From NCBI GenBank assembly GCA_964477115.1, contig CAYZCY010000021.1:1-28612 (forward strand): a stretch of DNA of 28,612 nucleotides. The letters are read 5' to 3'. The notes under the pieces were generated by a model. That model was not told where the DNA came from. It saw only the letters and a list, made by a program, of their open reading frames with translations, and did no database searches. The position numbers were made by a program, and so were the translations under genes. This document shows, one piece after another, positions 1 through 8,100 of the stretch (positions are counted from its first letter, which is position 1; the number at the start of each line of letters is the position of its first letter). Source of the stretch: RGIG3135 sp964477115 (GTDB lineage Bacteria; Actinomycetota; Coriobacteriia; Coriobacteriales; Eggerthellaceae).

Positions 1-3
1 CCG

Positions 4-1284
4 CTACACAGCTGCCAAGGCCTGCTCGATGTCGGCGATGAGATCACATGCGTCCTCAATGCCGCAGGACAGGCGGATGAGGTCTGCCGAAATGCCCGCA
101 GCCAGCAGCTCCTCGTCGTTCATCTGACGGTGCGTTGCGTTTGCCGGGTGCAGCACGCAGGTGCGCGCATCGGCCACATGAGTGGCGATCTGAGCGAGCT
201 TCAGGTTCTTCATGAAGGTCTCGGCTGCAGCGCGGCCGCCAGCAACGCCAAAGCTCACGACGCCGCAGCTGCCCTTGGGCAGGTACTTTTGGGCGAGCTC
301 ATATTCCGTATCCCCTGCAAGGGAAGGATGGCGAACCCAAGAAACCTTCGGGTGCTTGGACAGGTACTCGGCGATCTCGACGCCGTTGGCTGCGTGCTTG
401 GGCATGCGCAGGTGCAAGCTCTCAAGGCCCAGGTTGACGATGAAGGCGTTCTGCGGTGCTTGGATGGCGCCGAAGTCGCGCATGAGCTGCGAGGTTGCCT
501 TGGTGATGAAGGCGCCCTCGAGGCCAAAGCGCTCGGTGTAGATCACGCCGTGGTAGCTTTCGTCGGGAGTGGTAAGCCCCGGGAACTTGTCGGCGTGGGC
601 GTTCCAGTCAAACTTGCCGCCGTCGATGATGGCGCCGCCGACGCTGGCTCCGTGGCCGTCCATGTACTTGGTGGTGGAGTGCGTGACAATGTCGGCACCC
701 CATTCGATCGGGCGGCAGAGCACGGGTGTGGGGAAGGTGTTGTCAACGATCAGCGGCACGCCGTGCGCATGAGCAGCCTTGGCGAAGCGCTCGATGTCGA
801 ACACCGTGAGCGCCGGGTTGGCGATGGTCTCGCCGAAGACCAGCTTGGTGTTGGGGCGGAAGGCCGCCTCGAGCTCCTCGTCGGAGCAGTTCGGGTCGAC
901 GAAGGTGCACTCAAGACCCATGCGCGCCATGGTGTGTGCGAAAAGATTGTAAGTGCCGCCATAGATGGAGGCGGAGGAGATGATGTGGTCACCCGCACCC
1001 GCGATGTTGAATACGGCAAAGAAGTTGGCCGCCTGGCCAGAGCTTGTCAGCATGGCTGCCGTGCCGCCCTCGAGCTCAGCCAGCTTGGCTGCCACGAAGT
1101 CGTTCGTGGGGTTTTGCAGGCGGGTGTAGAAGTAGCCGGACTCCTCGAGATCGAAGAGCTTGCCCATGTGCTCGCTCGTATCGAACTTCCAGGTGGTGTT
1201 CTGATAGATGGGCACCTGGCGCGGTTCGCCGTTGCCGGGGCGATAGCCGCCCTGTACGCAGATGGTGTTGATCGTCTCGCTCAT
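4..1284 (-). CDS. metY: O-acetylhomoserine aminocarboxypropyltransferase (sulfhydrylase)
   Basis: A 426-residue PLP enzyme of the Cys/Met metabolism family. It replaces the acetyl group of O-acetylhomoserine with sulfide to give homocysteine in the cytoplasm. The N-terminus (TINTICVQGGYRPGNGEPR) and the YTRLQNPT motif near residues 53-60 are typical of the MetY branch. The PLP-binding lysine is K206 in HSTTKYMDGHG, and the cofactor-site aspartate lies in LIVDNTF at about 178-184. The length matches full-length MetY proteins. ATG at 1284 has an AAAGGAA ribosome site about 10 bases upstream. The gene diverges from metA, which makes its substrate. The stop codon lies 4 bases from the window edge. 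A cystathionine gamma-synthase or other paralogue is less likely because of the MetY-type N-terminus and the metA neighbour. Confidence 0.93.
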   Translation of the reverse strand: MSETINTICVQGGYRPGNGEPRQVPIYQNTTWKFDTSEHMGKLFDLEESGYFYTRLQNPTNDFVAAKLAELEGGTAAMLTSSGQAANFFAVFNIAGAGDHIISSASIYGGTYNLFAHTMARMGLECTFVDPNCSDEELEAAFRPNTKLVFGETIANPALTVFDIERFAKAAHAHGVPLIVDNTFPTPVLCRPIEWGADIVTHSTTKYMDGHGASVGGAIIDGGKFDWNAHADKFPGLTTPDESYHGVIYTERFGLEGAFITKATSQLMRDFGAIQAPQNAFIVNLGLESLHLRMPKHAANGVEIAEYLSKHPKVSWVRHPSLAGDTEYELAQKYLPKGSCGVVSFGVAGGRAAAETFMKNLKLAQIATHVADARTCVLHPANATHRQMNDEELLAAGISADLIRLSCGIEDACDLIADIEQALAAV

Positions 1285-1329
1285 GAGGCTGTTCCTTTAA
1301 TTGTTCTGTGTCGGTCAGAGTGATTATCC

Positions 1330-1344
1330 ATTATAGTGATCACT
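1330..1344. promoter_or_regulatory. metY/metA divergent promoter region with palindrome
   Basis: The 87-base gap between the divergent metY and metA starts holds a perfect minus-strand -10 hexamer (TATAAT, complement of 1330-1335). It overlaps a perfect 10-bp palindrome AGTGATCACT at 1335-1344. No convincing -35 was found at 16-18 bp. An inverted pair GGTCAG (1313-1318) and CTGACC (1365-1370) flanks the core. The arrangement fits one control site serving both methionine genes, but no known operator or riboswitch was recognised. Confidence 0.4.
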
Positions 1345-1371
1345 TGCCGTTCCGACCGAAAGGACTGACCA

Positions 1372-2313
1372 GTGCCTATCAGAATTCCCGACCAATTGCC
1401 CGCAACCGCTGCGCTCGAGAGCGAAAACATCTTCGTCATGACCGAACGCCGGGCAATGCATCAGGATATTCGTCCCTTGAAGCTGTTGCTTGTGAACCTC
1501 ATGCCCACCAAGGTAGTCACCGAGACGCAGATTCTGCGCAAGCTCTCCAACACGCCGCTGCAGATCGAGGTTGAGCTGCTCAAGACTGCGAGCCACGAGT
1601 CCAAAAACGTCTCCGCTGAGCACCTGGCGGCTTTCTACACCACCTTCGACGATATCAAGGACCGTCAGTTCGACGGCATGATCATCACGGGCGCCCCTGT
1701 CGAGCTGCTCGATTTCGAGGATGTCGACTATTGGGAAGAGCTTTGCCAGATCATGGAGTGGTCCTCGGTCAACGTGCACTCTACCCTCCATATCTGCTGG
1801 GGCGCGCAGGCTGGCATCTACTATCATTACGGCGTGCCCAAGCACGAGCTCGACGCAAAGATGTTCGGCGTCTTCGAGCACGACGTGCTCAAGCCTCACA
1901 GCCCGCTTGTCCGCGGTTTTGATGACGTTTTCATGGCGCCGCATTCCCGCTATACCGAGGTTCTGGCCAGTGACATCGAGGCGCACCCCGATCTCGAGCT
2001 CGTTGCCGTGTCTGATAAGGCTGGCGTCTACATTGCCAAGAGCACCGACAGCCGCAACTTCTTCGTCTTCGGTCACCCCGAATACGACCGCGGCACGCTC
2101 AAGGCCGAATACGACCGCGACGTGGCCCGTGGCCTCAACATCGCCATCCCCGAGAATTACTTCCCCAACGACGACCCCTCGCTTTCGCCTATGTCCTCAT
2201 GGCGTTCGCACGCGCAGCTGCTCTATACCAACTGGCTGAACTACTACGTCTACCAGACCACGCCCTACGACATCAGTCAGATTGCCGACAAGCAGGGCGA
2301 AGCCGGTGAGTAA
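1372..2313 (+). CDS. metA: homoserine O-acetyltransferase, MetA family
   Basis: A 313-residue MetA/HTS-fold acyltransferase that activates homoserine for methionine synthesis. The catalytic cysteine is C142 in HICWGAQAG, and the catalytic H235 and E237 lie in FGHPEYDRG, numbered exactly as in characterised MetA proteins. Residue 111 is glutamate (GAPVELLDFEDV). In this family Glu at 111 goes with acetyl-CoA use and Gly with succinyl-CoA use, so the enzyme should make O-acetylhomoserine despite the usual succinyltransferase label. That matches the divergent MetY, which consumes O-acetylhomoserine. The GTG start at 1372 is preceded by AAAGGA about 8 bases upstream. The stop overlaps the start of the next small gene. 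Confidence 0.94.
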   Translation: MPIRIPDQLPATAALESENIFVMTERRAMHQDIRPLKLLLVNLMPTKVVTETQILRKLSNTPLQIEVELLKTASHESKNVSAEHLAAFYTTFDDIKDRQFDGMIITGAPVELLDFEDVDYWEELCQIMEWSSVNVHSTLHICWGAQAGIYYHYGVPKHELDAKMFGVFEHDVLKPHSPLVRGFDDVFMAPHSRYTEVLASDIEAHPDLELVAVSDKAGVYIAKSTDSRNFFVFGHPEYDRGTLKAEYDRDVARGLNIAIPENYFPNDDPSLSPMSSWRSHAQLLYTNWLNYYVYQTTPYDISQIADKQGEAGE

Positions 2314-2584
2314 GGTGTGCGCGCAAAGCGAAGGGCATGAAGCATCGGGGCAGGCTGGCTCGGCTGGTGCTGCCGGCACTTCCGCCCATGCGCGGGTAGT
2401 TTACAAGCCCCTTGTCCGCAAGGGCCAAGCGCTTGATAAAGAGAGTGGGGAAGGTAAGCGCTCCGCGTCAGCGCCACAAGACCCCTTCCGCCGCGCAGCC
2501 AACGAAGACGACGACGGCTATGACCCGTATTCCGATAGGCCGGCAGATCCCGTTCCGCTTTTCGAGAGCGACCCCTGGTCTTAA
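2306..2584 (+). CDS. small hypothetical protein coupled to metA
   Basis: A 92-residue protein starting with GTG at 2306, which overlaps the metA stop (GTGAGTAA), so translation is probably coupled. An upstream TTG at 2282 would extend it by 8 residues. The sequence is low in hydrophobic residues and rich in Gly, Ala, Ser and acidic residues, so it is probably largely disordered. A basic middle (VVYKPLVRKGQ) is followed by an acidic and aromatic tail (DDDGYDPYSDRPADPVPLF). It has no membrane segment, cysteine motif or domain I recognise. The patterned tail and the coupling favour a real gene. The function is unknown. Confidence 0.55.
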   Translation: MSKVCAQSEGHEASGQAGSAGAAGTSAHARVVYKPLVRKGQALDKESGEGKRSASAPQDPFRRAANEDDDGYDPYSDRPADPVPLFESDPWS

Positions 2585-2588
2585 GGCT

Positions 2589-2612
2589 TAGCTTCTCCAG
2601 TTAATCAAGCTA
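2589..2612. terminator. weak convergent terminator-like hairpin
   Basis: A 6-bp inverted repeat, TAGCTT at 2589-2594 and AAGCTA at 2607-2612, lies between two convergent genes and overlaps the stop codon of the minus-strand gene. There is no long T-run on either side, so a terminator role is a weak inference from position. Confidence 0.2.
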
Positions 2613-3974
2613 GTTCTTGAGCGAGTTGAGCGGCGCCGGCATACGTCCGCCGCGATGCGCGAACACGGTGCCCGCATTCTGGTTGACGGGCATGACCGGG
2701 GCATAGCCCAGCAGACCGCCGAAGTCCAGGCGCTCGCCCACCTGCTTGCCGATGGCGGGGATGATGCGCACGGCCGTGGTCTTGTTGTTGATCATGCCGA
2801 TGGCGCATTCGTCGGCGATGATGCCGAAGATGGTTTCAATGGAGGTGTCGCCCGGAACGGCGATCATGTCCAAGCCGACCGAGCAGACGCAGGTCATGGC
2901 CTCGAGCTTTTCAAGCGTGAGCGCGCCGGATTCGGCGGCGCGGATCATGCCAGCGTCCTCGGATACGGGGATGAAGGCACCGGAAAGGCCGCCGACGCTG
3001 CTTGATGCCATAACGCCGCCCTTCTTGACGGCGTCGTTGAGCATGGCAAGTGCTGCCGTGGTACCCGGGCCGCCGCAGGTGCCAACGCCGATTGCCTCGA
3101 GGATTTCCGCTACGGAGTCACCCTCGGCCGGAGTGGGTGCAAGCGAAAGATCCAAGATACCCTTCTGAACGCCGAGTCGGCGCGATGCCTCGCGGGCCAT
3201 GAGCTCGCCCGCGCGTGTGATCTTGAAGGCGGTGGACTTGATAGCCTCGGCTACAGTGGTGATATCGGCGCTTTGCGGGAGGTTCGCAAGCACCGCGCGC
3301 ACAACTCCCGGTCCCGAAACGCCCACGTTGATGACTTCGTCGGCTTCGCCCGATCCGTGGAAGGCGCCGGCCATGAAGGGGTTGTCCTCGACGGCGTTGC
3401 AGAATACGACCAGCTTGCCCGCGCCGATGCACTGGCGGTCGGCCGTTTCCTCGGCAGCCTTCTTGATGATGCCTGCCATCTTAAAAGCGGCGTCCATGTT
3501 GATGCCCGCGCGCGTGGAGCCTACGTTGACCGAGGAGCAGACGCGCTCGGTCTGGGCAAGCGCCGAGGGGATGGAGTCCATGAGCTTGATGTCGGAGCTT
3601 GACGCGCCCTTGTGCACGAGTGCGGAGAAGCCGCCCACGAAGTCGACGCCGACCTCCTTGCCAGCACGGTCCATGGCGATGGCGATGGGAGTGAGATCTC
3701 GTGCGTTGGTTGCCGCGCAGATTTCCGCAATGGGCGTCACCGAGATGCGCTTGTTCACGATGGGAATGCCGAATTCGCGCTCGAGCTGCTCGGCGGTGGG
3801 TACGAGGTGCTCAGCCGCAGAGGTCATGCGGTCGTAGACCTTGCGAGCCAGGGCGTCGATGTCGCTGTCGACGCAACCGCGCAGGTTGATGCCCAGCGTG
3901 ATGGTGCGGATGTCGAGGTTCTGCCTGTTGACCATTGCCAGTGTTTCGGCGATTTCAGCAGGGGTGATCTGCAT
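2610..3974 (-). CDS. PFL family (UPF0210/DUF711) protein
   Basis: A 454-residue cytoplasmic protein of the UPF0210/DUF711 family, which is structurally related to pyruvate formate-lyase-like folds and has no firmly assigned reaction. Recognisable family blocks are SSVNVGSTRAGINMDAAFKMAG (about 148-169), the glycine-rich GVGTCGGPGTTAALAMLNDAV, SSSVGGLSGAFIPVSEDAGM, and the C-terminal GYAPVMPVNQNAGTVFAHRGG. The start is placed at 3974 because AGGAG stands 6 bases upstream. The open frame runs on to 4169, but that extension does not resemble the family and enters the neighbouring promoter region. In many genomes this family sits beside a small ACT-domain (UPF0237) gene; none is adjacent here. 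Confidence 0.9.
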   Translation of the reverse strand: MQITPAEIAETLAMVNRQNLDIRTITLGINLRGCVDSDIDALARKVYDRMTSAAEHLVPTAEQLEREFGIPIVNKRISVTPIAEICAATNARDLTPIAIAMDRAGKEVGVDFVGGFSALVHKGASSSDIKLMDSIPSALAQTERVCSSVNVGSTRAGINMDAAFKMAGIIKKAAEETADRQCIGAGKLVVFCNAVEDNPFMAGAFHGSGEADEVINVGVSGPGVVRAVLANLPQSADITTVAEAIKSTAFKITRAGELMAREASRRLGVQKGILDLSLAPTPAEGDSVAEILEAIGVGTCGGPGTTAALAMLNDAVKKGGVMASSSVGGLSGAFIPVSEDAGMIRAAESGALTLEKLEAMTCVCSVGLDMIAVPGDTSIETIFGIIADECAIGMINNKTTAVRIIPAIGKQVGERLDFGGLLGYAPVMPVNQNAGTVFAHRGGRMPAPLNSLKN

Positions 3975-4141
3975 GGCGACTCCTGTTCTGCGTGCCTGAA
4001 AGGGCGGGGATTGCATTCGATAAGGATAGCATCTCCGACGCGCATAAGGCCGTGCTCTCGGTGCGTGGCGACCAAGGGGGCCATGGCATCTGGCGCATGT
4101 GTTGGGCTTTTGTAAATCAACGCATTGTCCATCTTTGTTCA

Positions 4142-4169
4142 TTGTGATTCCCGCATAAGTTGCTATCAT
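4142..4169 (+). promoter_or_regulatory. promoter for the TetR gene
   Basis: A -35-like TTGTGA at 4142-4147 is followed after 16 bases by an extended -10, TGCTATCAT, with its hexamer at 4164-4169. Transcription would start near 4176, inside the palindromic operator, as expected for autorepression. The transcript leader before the ATG at 4308 would be about 130 bases. The 333-base gene-free stretch 3975-4307 holds this promoter, the operator cluster and the leader; I saw no small gene in it. Confidence 0.55.
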
Positions 4170-4172
4170 TCG

Positions 4173-4195
4173 TTAATGAACAGAGTGTTCATTAA
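4173..4195. promoter_or_regulatory. TetR-type operator, perfect inverted repeat
   Basis: A perfect inverted repeat has 10-bp arms TTAATGAACA (4173-4182) and TGTTCATTAA (4186-4195) around a 3-base centre. Further TGTTCA half-sites lie at 4137-4142, 4197-4202 and 4207-4212. The site sits just downstream of the -10 of the TetR-gene promoter. The length and symmetry are those of TetR-family operators. It is probably bound by the protein encoded at 4308-5060. Confidence 0.7.
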
Positions 4196-4307
4196 TGTTC
4201 AAGCTGTTCAAAAATGCATAATTTGTTGAGTTTTCGCTCCCCAAGCCCTGATTCACGTGCTTTCGAAGTGCGACGGCGCATGGGGGAGAGATTGCGAAAG
4301 GAGCCGT

Positions 4308-5060
4308 ATGGCTGCTGCCAGCACTGCCGCTGCGCTTGCAGACGTCCCCATGAGCGCCGACGCACGCGCTGTGTCAAGTGACTCAGTCCGCGCCCGCGCC
4401 GTTCAATCCGCGACCCATAGAGCCGCATCCGCTTCGGCTGATGCGCTCTGCTCGTGCGTGCAGGCGGAAGACCGTCGCATCGCCCGCACGAAGCAGGCTT
4501 TCCGCGCTGCTCTCATCGAGCTCATCGAGGAAAAGGGCTACGAGGCGCTCACGGTGAACGACCTGTGCGCCCGTGCCAATCTGAACCGCGGTACTTTCTA
4601 CAACCATTTCCGCGACAAGGAAGACATGATCACGGCTTTCGAGGATGACATGCTGGCCGATCTCGAACGCTTCCATCGCGTCATGCAGGGTTTTAGCCTG
4701 AAGGACCTTGTGAAGTTCCGCATTGACAAACGCCCGCTACCCTTCCTCGTGGAGCTGTTTGATTACCTGCGCGAGCACGGAGACTTCCTCCATGCGGTGC
4801 TCGGTCCCGAAGGACACAGCAGGTTCGCGCCCCGTCTGCGGGATGCGGTGTGCACCGACTTCGTGATGGGTGTTCTCCATGAGCGTTATCGCGAGAATCC
4901 TTCGCCCTTCGTCAATTACTACGTTGCCTTCTACGCCTCGGCGTACATGGGCATCATCGTGCGCTGGATAGAAACCGGCATGCAGGAGTCATCCGAGGAG
5001 ATGGCTCGCATTGCCATGCGAATGTTGTTCATCAAGCCGGGAGAGTCAATCGAGCTGTAA
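4308..5060 (+). CDS. TetR/AcrR family transcriptional regulator
   Basis: A 250-residue regulator. The TetR DNA-binding domain spans about residues 58-106: an RTKQAFRAALIELIEEKGYEALTV helix 1 region, then the HTH VNDLCARANLNRGTFYNHF, with the usual TFYxHF recognition helix end. The rest is a helical ligand-binding domain (about 107-250) of the TetR_C type with no recognisable ligand. ATG at 4308 is preferred because AAAGGAG lies 5 bases upstream at 4297-4303; an upstream GTG at 4257 lacks a good ribosome site. The first ~57 residues are Ala/Ser-rich and probably disordered, an unusual N-terminal extension. Its promoter carries a matching operator, and the activase gene follows after 71 bases, so it probably controls both. 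Confidence 0.9.
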   Translation: MAAASTAAALADVPMSADARAVSSDSVRARAVQSATHRAASASADALCSCVQAEDRRIARTKQAFRAALIELIEEKGYEALTVNDLCARANLNRGTFYNHFRDKEDMITAFEDDMLADLERFHRVMQGFSLKDLVKFRIDKRPLPFLVELFDYLREHGDFLHAVLGPEGHSRFAPRLRDAVCTDFVMGVLHERYRENPSPFVNYYVAFYASAYMGIIVRWIETGMQESSEEMARIAMRMLFIKPGESIEL

Positions 5061-5071
5061 GTACGCGCGGG

Positions 5072-5087
5072 GCGCCCTCTGCGGCGC
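5072..5087 (+). other. GC-rich hairpin between the TetR and activase genes
   Basis: GCGCC (5072-5076) and GGCGC (5083-5087) form a short stem around a 6-base loop just after the TetR stop. There is no T-run after it, so it is not a standard terminator. It could limit read-through or protect a transcript end. This rests on sequence symmetry only. Confidence 0.2.
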
Positions 5088-5131
5088 ACCTGACCAGGCA
5101 GCTGGGATATCGGGAAACATAAGGAAACACC

Positions 5132-8100
5132 ATGCAGGATGCAAACAAAGAGCTGAAGAGGGAAGAGATGGAAAGCGCCAATGCGGCGCCGATCGCGCCA
5201 GCGCAGGGCTGCGCCTGCGGTTGCGAGGAGCAGGAATGTCCCGCAGTGGCACAAGTTGCAAAGGTGACCAAGAAGTTCACCCATGCCGATGCGGGGAAGG
5301 TTGACCTTCACCTGGGCATCGACGTTGGCTCCACCACGGTAAAGCTCGCCGTGCTTGACCGCGAAAACGAGATCAAGTGGGCGGTGTACCGCCGCCATCA
5401 TGCCGACGTGCGTGCTACCATCGTGGAGGTGCTGCGTGAGGCGGCCGAGGTCTTCCCGACCGAGTGCATGACCATAGCCATCACGGGATCGGGCGGCCTG
5501 CTTTTGTCCCAGTGGCTCGACATCGAATTCGTCCAGGAGGTTATTGCCTCCAAGACCGCCGTGGAAACCTTCATTCCCGCAACCGACGTTGCCATCGAGC
5601 TCGGCGGCGAGGACGCTAAGATCATCTACTTCGACCAGGGCATCGAGCAGCGCATGAACGGCACCTGCGCTGGCGGCACGGGCGCCTTCATCGATCAGAT
5701 GGCGGCCCTCCTCAACACCGACGCTGGTGGTTTGAACGAGCTCGCCCAGAGCCAGACCACCATCTATCCCATCGCCAGCCGTTGCGGCGTTTTCGCGAAG
5801 ACCGACGTGCAGCCGCTTCTGAACGAAGGCGCGCGCAAGGAGGACATCGCCGCCTCCATCTTCCAGTCGGTGGTCACCCAGACCATCTCCGGCTTGGCCT
5901 GCGGCCGTCCGATTCGCGGTCATGTGGCCTTCCTCGGCGGCCCGCTGCAGTACCTGCCCGAGCTGCGCAAGCGCTTCTACGAAACCCTCGATTTGGACGA
6001 GGAGCACATCATCGTGCCCGACAACGCGCATCTGTTCGTGGCCTCCGGCTGCGCTATTGCGGGTGCCGTGGCCGACAACGAGGTGCCCGAGCTCTTGGTT
6101 GACGTGCTCGAGCGCCTGGAGGGCCTCGGTGACATGCAGGGTTCCGAAGTCGTGCGCCTGGCCCCTCTTTTCGCAAGCGAAGAGGAATACGAGGAGTTCT
6201 CTTCGCGTCATGCCGCCGAGTGCGTGAAGCGCGGCGACCTTGCAAGCTATCGTGGTGCGGCCTTTCTTGGCATCGACGCCGGTTCCACCACCTTCAAGGC
6301 TGCGCTCATCGGCGAAGACGGCTCCCTTCTGTGGTCCACCTACGCTTCCAACAAGGGTGATGTGCTCGGTTGCGCCAAGAAGGCCATCGCTGAGCTCTAC
6401 GGCCTTCTTCCCGTTGACGAGGCAACCGGAAAGCCGCTCGTTACCATAGGCCACGCCACGGTTACCGGCTATGGCGAAGGCCTGCTTCTCGAGGCGCTGC
6501 GCGTTGACTCGGGCGAAATCGAGACGGTTGCGCACCTGAGGGGCGCCCAGGAGATGCTGCCTGGCGTCGAGTTCATCTTGGATATCGGCGGCCAGGACAT
6601 GAAGTGCCTGCGCGTGAAGGACGGCGTGATCGAGCATATTATGCTGAACGAAGCGTGCTCTTCGGGCTGCGGCAGCTTCATCGAGAGCTTCGCCACGGGC
6701 CTCGAGCTCGACGTGTCCGAGTTCGCTCAGACCGCCATCCGTGCAGAAAACCCCGTTGACCTGGGCAGTCGCTGCACCGTCTTCATGAACTCGCGCGTCA
6801 AGCAGGCTCAGAAGGAAGGCGCCACGGTGGGCGACATTGCCGCCGGTTTGGCAATTTCTGTCATCAAGAACGCGCTGTTCAAGGTCATCAAGATCCGTGA
6901 CCCCCACGATGTGGGCGAGCATGTGATCGTGCAGGGCGGTACCTTCCTAAACGACGCCGTCCTCCGCGCCTTCGAGCAGCTTTCCGAATGCAAAGCCGTG
7001 CGCCCCGACATCGCGGGCAATATGGGCGCTTATGGTGCCGCCCTTCTGGCGCGCGACCGCTATGTTGATGCCAAGGCATCGGCCGGTGAGGAAGAGGTGA
7101 GCTCTTCCATTTTGACTCTCGAGCAGATGGAGGCGCTTGACCCCACGCACCGCACCGTGCGCTGCAAGGCCTGCTCCAACGCCTGTCTGCTCACCATCAA
7201 CGACTTCGGCAAGGACGTAAAGACCGGCAAGCACCGCCGTTTTATCACGGGTAACCGCTGCGAAAAGGGCGCGGGCACCCATGACGAGACCAAGGACATC
7301 CCGAACCTCTTCGAGTACAAGTCAAAGCGCCTGTTCGATCACTACGAGCCGCTTTTGCCCGAAGAGGCCGCCCACGGCACGGTGGGCATCCCGCGCGCTC
7401 TCAACATGTATGAGAACTACCCCTTCTGGTTCACCTTCTTCACCCAGCTTGGCTTCCGCGTGGTCTCATCCGATCCGTCCACCAAGAAGACCTACGAGGC
7501 GGGCATTGAATCCATGCCCTCTGAAAGCGTGTGCTATCCGGCTAAGCTTTCGCACGGTCATATCATGGATCTGCTTAGCAAGGACGTCGACTTCATCTGG
7601 ATGCCCTGCATCAAGTGGGAGCGTCAGGAGGACATGACGGCGGGTAACCACTTCAACTGTCCCATCGTGGCGAGCTACCCCGAGGCCCTGCGCCTGAACA
7701 TCGACGAGATCCATGACTCCGAAGAGCGCTTCCTCAACCCGTGGATTCCCTACGACAACAAGGAGGCCCTGAAGGAGCGCCTGTTCGTCGAGCTGTGCGA
7801 AAACCACGCGGGCATCATTCGCAAGTACGGACCTCTTTTCTCCCGCGCTGAGATTGCCGCGGCAGTTGAGGCTGCTTGGGCCGAGGACGAATCCTTCAAG
7901 CGCGACATGCGCCGCGCCGGCACGGAAACGCTCGCCTGGATGGAGAAGACCGGCACCCACGGTATCGTGTTAGCCGGCCGTCCTTACCACAACGATCCCG
8001 AGATCAACCATGCCATCCCCGAGCTCTTGAACTCCTTCGGCCTGGCCGTGCTCACCGAGGACTCCATCGCTCACCTGGCCGAGCTCGAGCGCCCCATTCG

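Noticed and set aside
130..1323. A 397-codon open frame antisense to metY
   Set aside because: The reverse strand encodes MetY with all motifs intact. The forward frame gives no known family and shows no ribosome site.
2305..2317. The 13-mer GGTGAGTAAGGTG occurs here and at 17946-17958, each at a GTG start
   Set aside because: Both are overlaps of ribosome-site-like and start sequences in unrelated genes. One 13-base match with no extension is not evidence of a repeat element.
3975..4169. Extension of the PFL-family gene to an upstream ATG at 4169
   Set aside because: The extra 65 residues are Arg/Cys-rich and unlike the family, and the AGGAG site supports the start at 3974.
4931..6922. A 663-codon open frame antisense to the activase gene
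   Set aside because: It mirrors the codon pattern of the strongly conserved forward gene and encodes low-complexity Leu/Gly/His-rich sequence with no recognisable domain. High GC makes long antisense frames common.
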